From Leifsonia xyli (GTDB lineage: Bacteria > Actinomycetota > Actinomycetes > Actinomycetales > Microbacteriaceae), in assembly GCA_003243275.1 (NCBI GenBank), contig QFQR01000004.1:200812-264811 (forward strand): a stretch of DNA of 64,000 nucleotides, given 5' to 3'. Below the pieces are notes generated by a model. That model was not told the DNA's origin, did no database searches, and saw only the letters and a list, made by a program, of their open reading frames with translations. This document shows positions 60,932-64,000 of this stretch, piece by piece. Position numbers and translations under genes: made by a program. The stretch's first letter is position 1. The number at the start of each line of letters is the position of its first letter.

Positions 60932-61394
60932 CCGCCACCCGACGTCCCCGAGGGCGGATGGTCGCACCTGCTGCGGCCACCGCCCTCTTCACTGCCCCCT
61001 GACTCACCCCGAAATGCAGACCAACCTCCATCAAGGTCATCCCGCCCTCGTAGAGCCTCACAGCCTCGCACGTGTGCTCCTCAGCCAGCCCTCGCACGCG
61101 CATCGGGACGGAACGGCGGACGAGGTGCGCGGCCACCGTTCGGTGGTAGACGCCGAACCGCTCACCGAGCTGCGCTAGCGTCATGCCCTGCTCGTACAGC
61201 GCCACCAGCTCATCAACCTCGGCGGCGCTCAGAGAGGTTTGAGTCTTCCCAACTGACCGCACCACACGACCCCGCGAGTCGGTCACCGAGGGTTCGGATG
61301 GCCGTTCGCTACGCTCGTAGGCACCCCGAGACAGGCGAGAAGCCACGGTTTTCAGGGCCGGGCCAGGGTTCTCAAACTCTCTACGGAGGTGCAC
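60921..61394 (-). CDS. Protein with two helix-turn-helix units
   Basis: 157 residues, read from GTG 61394 (a later start is possible). Two resolvase-like HTH units occur in tandem: DELVALYEQGMTLAQLGERFGVYHRTVAAHLVRR and EAVRLYEGGMTLMEVGLHFGVSQGAVKRAVAAAG, with a basic C-terminus (RPRGRRVAV). They resemble the C-terminal DNA-binding part of serine recombinases such as Hin. It is convergent with the resolvase-like gene, overlapping it by 11 nt, which suggests separated catalytic and DNA-binding parts. Confidence 0.7.
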   Translation of the reverse strand: MHLRREFENPGPALKTVASRLSRGAYERSERPSEPSVTDSRGRVVRSVGKTQTSLSAAEVDELVALYEQGMTLAQLGERFGVYHRTVAAHLVRRSVPMRVRGLAEEHTCEAVRLYEGGMTLMEVGLHFGVSQGAVKRAVAAAGATIRPRGRRVAVTE

Positions 61395-61412
61395 ACTGGT
61401 TTAGACAGTAAG

Positions 61413-61451
61413 AGGCCCGGCATCACTGTGATTTCGCAGGGTGCCGGGCCT
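61413..61451. terminator. Terminator-like hairpin
   Basis: AGGCCCGGCA (61413-61422) pairs with TGCCGGGCCT (61442-61451) across a 19-nt loop. A T-rich stretch (TTGTCTCTTG) follows on the plus strand. Confidence 0.6.
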
Positions 61452-61522
61452 TGTCTCTTGCTCGGGGTGCAGAGTCGATCCCCTCCTGAACCCCTCGGCC
61501 CACCGGCCTCATCGCGACGAAA

Positions 61523-61558
61523 CGAGCGGGGCCACCTTCGAAAAGACGACCCCGCTCG
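61523..61558. terminator. Second terminator-like hairpin
   Basis: CGAGCGGGG (61523-61531) pairs with CCCCGCTCG (61550-61558) across an 18-nt loop. It could stop transcripts from either side. Confidence 0.5.
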
Positions 61559-61732
61559 ACGCTTGTCCCTGATCCCGTCGGCCCATAGACTCCGGAGCGT
61601 TACCACCCTCAGGCCAGCGCAGGCCTGTACCTCCTCTGAGGCTGCGACTCAACGGAACTGCAATTCCGACTGAGCCGGTAGACCGGGATCACCGCGTCCG
61701 GCGACTTTGGACCCCGGCCAAGCTCTATTTCG

Positions 61733-62281
61733 TCATCGATACACCTCGGCAGAAGCGCGGTCCGCTTCCCTGAACGGATTCCAATTCAGGGGAGCGAATT
61801 CGTCGTCGCCGTACTTCATGATCATGCGACGTTCGACGGCGCGCCCGAGCGCGTTGTTGAACGAGTTCCGAGGGTTGGCGACCCACGACTCCGGGATGCC
61901 CTTCATCTCCTCGAACTTTGCATAGATGGTGTCGCGATTCGCTGCGGTACCGATGGCGTTGACGACTTCGGCAACCCAGTCGGTCGACGGAACGCGCTTC
62001 CGGACGGGCGGCTCGTGCTCGTCCACAGTCGAGAAGTCAACGGTGCGAGGCGTCGCGCCTCGGGTGTCCTCGTCGGGCGTGGTGTCGTCAGCGAGGACAG
62101 CTTCATCGTCTTCGCTCGGAACCCCGATCAGTTCCTCAAGGTTGCTGATCGCGCCCAGGAGGTTCGTGAGGCGGCGAGCGACAACGTTGAGTTCGCTCTG
62201 CAGCGTCATGGCGCGCTCCTCGGTCTCCCTGCGCTCAGCGCGGAGTTCATCGAGGGTGGCGCGAAGTGAGTTCGATCGCAT
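61733..62281 (-). CDS. Hypothetical coiled-coil protein
   Basis: 182 residues from ATG 62281. Residues 5-55 form a heptad-like helix (LRATLDELRAERRETEERAMTLQSELNVVARRLTNLLGA). An acidic linker (DDEAVLADDTTPDEDT) leads to a C-terminal domain (100-182) with TDWVAEVVNAIGTAANRDTIYAKFEEMKGIP and a NALGRAVERRMIMKYG helix pair that looks like a winged helix. It may bind DNA. Family not recognised. Confidence 0.65.
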   Translation of the reverse strand: MRSNSLRATLDELRAERRETEERAMTLQSELNVVARRLTNLLGAISNLEELIGVPSEDDEAVLADDTTPDEDTRGATPRTVDFSTVDEHEPPVRKRVPSTDWVAEVVNAIGTAANRDTIYAKFEEMKGIPESWVANPRNSFNNALGRAVERRMIMKYGDDEFAPLNWNPFREADRASAEVYR

Positions 62282-62376
62282 GTGTCCAAGTGTGGCACAC
62301 CGCAGTTAAGAAATCCACACACCCGTTACATGCGCGTGTCCCCGACAGGTGTTGTCGCGTGCTTAGGTGTCGAGGC

Positions 62377-63672
62377 TCAGTCGATTCGCGGGATCGACGC
62401 CGGTGCGGGTCGGGAGGCGAGGCTGTCGAGGCGGTCTATATCCTCGGTCGCCGAGCCGTTGAACAGGTGCGTGTAGATCGAGTCCGTGGTGTTGATGTTG
62501 GCGTGCCCAATCCACCGGCTGACCTTGCGGATGTCGATGCCCTGCGCGGCGCAGGCGCTCGCGTAGAAGTGCCGCAGGTCGTGCCACCGAGCTGCCCGGA
62601 AGCCGAGCTTCGCCAGGGTCGGCTTGAAGTAGTACCTGTACACCGAGGCCACGTTGAACGGGCGCGACCAGTCGACCGCGCTCTTGCCGTCGCCGTAACC
62701 GCCTTGGAGTCGTCCCGGCCAGAGGTCTGCGCCTCGGGTCTCGGTGTACGGTAGGCCGAGCTTCGTCAGGTCGAGGATGCGAGCGGTCGCGCCAGCCTTC
62801 CGTAGCGCCGCTGCGAGCTTGGCCGACCCCTCCCGGCCTGCGTCGTCGCAGTCGTAGGCGACGAACACCTCCCGGCCCCGCAGCGGCGACAGGTCGGGAG
62901 GGACGATGCCCTCGCCGCCCGTCGCGGTGACGGCGACCGCGTGCCCGCCGAGCGCCTGATTGGTCAGCATGGCGTCGAACTCACCCGCGCAGAAGATGAC
63001 CGTGTGAGTGTTCTCTGCAAGCTCGCTCGTGAACGCGACCATCGAGGGCGTGCCGTGGCCCTTGGTGCTGATCCACTTCGCCTCGCCGTCCCGCGCGCCG
63101 CGCTTGTACTTCTTCACGTTGCGGATCACGCCGTCGACGGATCGGATTGGAACCGTGAAGCGCTGCCCGTCGTAGCCCGCCTGGAACTTGTCGAGCGTCT
63201 TCCGGCTCAGGCCGCGCTCGGCTGTGAGGTAGGCGAGGCGGGACTCGTACCGAGTCGAGCGCAGCATTGCCGGCCAATCGCCCGTCGCCTTGTCCTCATG
63301 GTCGATCTCGGGCGGAAGCTTCGACTTCTTCGCGCGTGACTTCGGCGCAGGTTTGCGCGTCGCGCCGACTGTGGAGTTCATCCCGCGCTCGGTCTTGAGC
63401 CACATCAGCAATTCCTCGATGGACCCGCCGTGTGGATCGTCGCCGCTGCTCTTGAGGCAGTTCCACTTGCCCTCGGTTGCGTTGATCGAGGCCGAGGCCG
63501 TGCGTGACGTCGTGGGGTCCTCGCACATCGGGCAATAGACGCGCAGCTCGCCGTCGGACTGGACCGACCCGACCGCGCACCACGAGAAGAAGTCGCTCAG
63601 CGCGTCGGGGTCGTAGGTCTTGGACGCGCTCGGTCGCCTTCGGCGCAACTCGCTTGGGCGAACGGTCGGCAT
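62377..63672 (-). CDS. Chimeric protein: CHC2/TOPRIM primase N-terminus joined to tyrosine-integrase C-terminus
   Basis: 431 residues from ATG 63672. Residues 20-100 have a zinc finger (YCPMC, KWNC) and 220-310 a TOPRIM domain (VIFCAGEFDAMLTN, REVFVAYDCDDAG), as in phage or satellite primases. After a GADL motif near 320 the sequence turns into an integrase: FNVASVYRYYFKPTLAKLG, WHDLRHFYASACA (HxxR), VSRWIGHANINTTDSIYTHLF with the catalytic Tyr. The first integrase Arg and the whole N-terminal arm are missing, so recombination is unlikely. An in-frame deletion joining two neighbouring genes is the simplest explanation. Confidence 0.8.
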   Translation of the reverse strand: MPTVRPSELRRRRPSASKTYDPDALSDFFSWCAVGSVQSDGELRVYCPMCEDPTTSRTASASINATEGKWNCLKSSGDDPHGGSIEELLMWLKTERGMNSTVGATRKPAPKSRAKKSKLPPEIDHEDKATGDWPAMLRSTRYESRLAYLTAERGLSRKTLDKFQAGYDGQRFTVPIRSVDGVIRNVKKYKRGARDGEAKWISTKGHGTPSMVAFTSELAENTHTVIFCAGEFDAMLTNQALGGHAVAVTATGGEGIVPPDLSPLRGREVFVAYDCDDAGREGSAKLAAALRKAGATARILDLTKLGLPYTETRGADLWPGRLQGGYGDGKSAVDWSRPFNVASVYRYYFKPTLAKLGFRAARWHDLRHFYASACAAQGIDIRKVSRWIGHANINTTDSIYTHLFNGSATEDIDRLDSLASRPAPASIPRID

Positions 63673-63989
63673 TACTCGGCCGGACCGATCGTGACGGAGT
63701 CGAGGTAGGCGTCCAGCCACTCACGCTTGTAGCACCAGAACGCGCCGATCTTGGTCGCCTGGATCAGTTCGAGCTTGCGGAGCCGCGCGAGCACCTTCGG
63801 GCTGACCCCGAGGTAGGTGCAGGCGGTCTTGTTGTCGTAGTCGAAGCTCGGTCGATTGCTGTCAGACGCAGCGCAGTCGACGGTGCGTTGTTCATGGTTT
63901 CTCCGGTTGTAGGTGGCTGGCGGGTCTGCTGAATGTTTGGGTGACTCCTGACTTGTGGTGGCGCTGGTCGCCGCTGGAAGGATGTTCAT
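63672..63989 (-). CDS. Excisionase-like helix-turn-helix protein
   Basis: 105 residues in this frame from ATG 63989. The second half, FDYDNKTACTYLGVSPKVLARLRKLELIQATKIGAFWCYKREWLDAYLD, is the HTH_17/excise fold. The first half looks random. In the +1 frame an ATG at 63895 follows GGAGAAACC and reads MNNAPSTALRLTAID, which resembles a normal start of such genes, so a 1-nt shift near 63850 may have occurred. It is coupled to the primase-integrase gene (TAATG). Confidence 0.6.
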   Translation of the reverse strand: MNILPAATSATTSQESPKHSADPPATYNRRNHEQRTVDCAASDSNRPSFDYDNKTACTYLGVSPKVLARLRKLELIQATKIGAFWCYKREWLDAYLDSVTIGPAE

Positions 63990-64000
63990 CGTGCCGAGGC

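Larger units (their letters stand above)
26651..61560. mobile_element. Integrative and conjugative element (ICE) next to tRNA-Arg
   Basis: The block holds a large serine integrase touching tRNA-Arg, T4SS genes (TraG, VirB4-like, SCO6880, TrbL-like, DUF6112, wall hydrolase), ParB, prim-pol, ArdC, SSB and a MobF relaxase. This is a full conjugative set of actinobacterial type. The left end is the tRNA. No second tRNA-Arg fragment was found to the right, so the right end is set only roughly, at the terminator-rich gap near 61.5 kb, and could lie beyond the window. Confidence 0.7.
61395..61732. other. Non-coding region with two hairpins
   Basis: No gene is seen. Terminator-like hairpins lie at 61413-61451 and 61523-61558. 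No tRNA or tRNA fragment was recognised. This gap probably separates the ICE from the next element. Confidence 0.4.

Noticed and set aside
26720..62376. Second copy of the tRNA-Arg 3' end as the right ICE boundary
   Set aside because: No convincing repeat of the tRNA 3' sequence was seen by eye. Serine integrases need only a very short core, so the right end stays open.

Overview
The window is high-GC actinobacterial DNA, most likely from Microbacteriaceae. This rests on codon use, frequent GGATGC words, GTG and TTG starts, 4-nt ATGA/GTGA overlaps and actinobacterial family architectures. No rRNA or CRISPR array is visible. The window is a chromosomal segment between two mobile regions. 

LEFT ISLAND (1-6728). 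This is the inner end of a genomic island that stops at a 3' fragment of a tRNA-Ser gene (6671-6728). It carries a partial Abi_2 abortive-infection gene, an IS110 transposase killed by one in-frame stop, a HIT-like protein, a ribbon-helix-helix regulator with a leaderless promoter, and a tight five-gene operon (2853-6367). The operon encodes a two-repeat multiubiquitin-like protein, an E2-like protein, a JAB-E1 fusion, a DUF6527-like Cys/His protein and a ClpP/SppA-like (SDH_sah) serine protease. A strong terminator closes it. This is the best candidate in the window for an unusual system: a bacterial ubiquitin-like conjugation pathway translationally coupled to its own protease. 

CHROMOSOMAL SEGMENT (6743-26348). 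Two locally regulated loci come first: a TetR regulator with a PanE-like reductase, and a DHA2 efflux pump with a MarR regulator. An epimerase follows, then a large mannoside/glycan locus. It has GH38 alpha-mannosidase and a GPH symporter on the minus strand. A LacI regulator, an ABC importer (no ATPase encoded here), GH2 beta-mannosidase, a GH113-like enzyme and a BadF/NAGK-type sugar kinase lie on the plus strand. Palindromic operators are visible at three of these loci. A membrane protein, a zinc metallopeptidase and a 23-bp inverted repeat precede tRNA-Arg. 

ICE (26651 to about 61.5 kb). An integrative conjugative element lies against tRNA-Arg(ACG). It has a large serine integrase whose last codons are antisense to the tRNA. 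A long minus-strand transfer and replication region follows: SSB, TraG/VirD4, VirB4-like ATPase, SCO6880, TrbL/VirB6-like, two DUF6112 proteins, a wall hydrolase, ParB, DUF2637, prim-pol and ArdC. A MobF relaxase-helicase lies on the plus strand. A resistance-type cassette (about 46.3-50.87 kb: AraC, frameshifted DUF3817, DHA2 pump, TetR, small membrane protein, truncated ctaA) interrupts the backbone, and next to it only the N-terminus of a cytosine methyltransferase remains. Beyond the relaxase is a lower-GC module of HTH, ParB-domain protein, Dam-like methyltransferase and AlbA_2 protein, then DprA, a membrane-resolvase fusion and an HTH protein. 

RIGHT EDGE (about 61.5-64 kb). These appear to be remnants of another phage or satellite-like element: a coiled-coil protein, a chimeric CHC2/TOPRIM primase fused to a tyrosine-integrase C-terminus, and an excisionase-like HTH.
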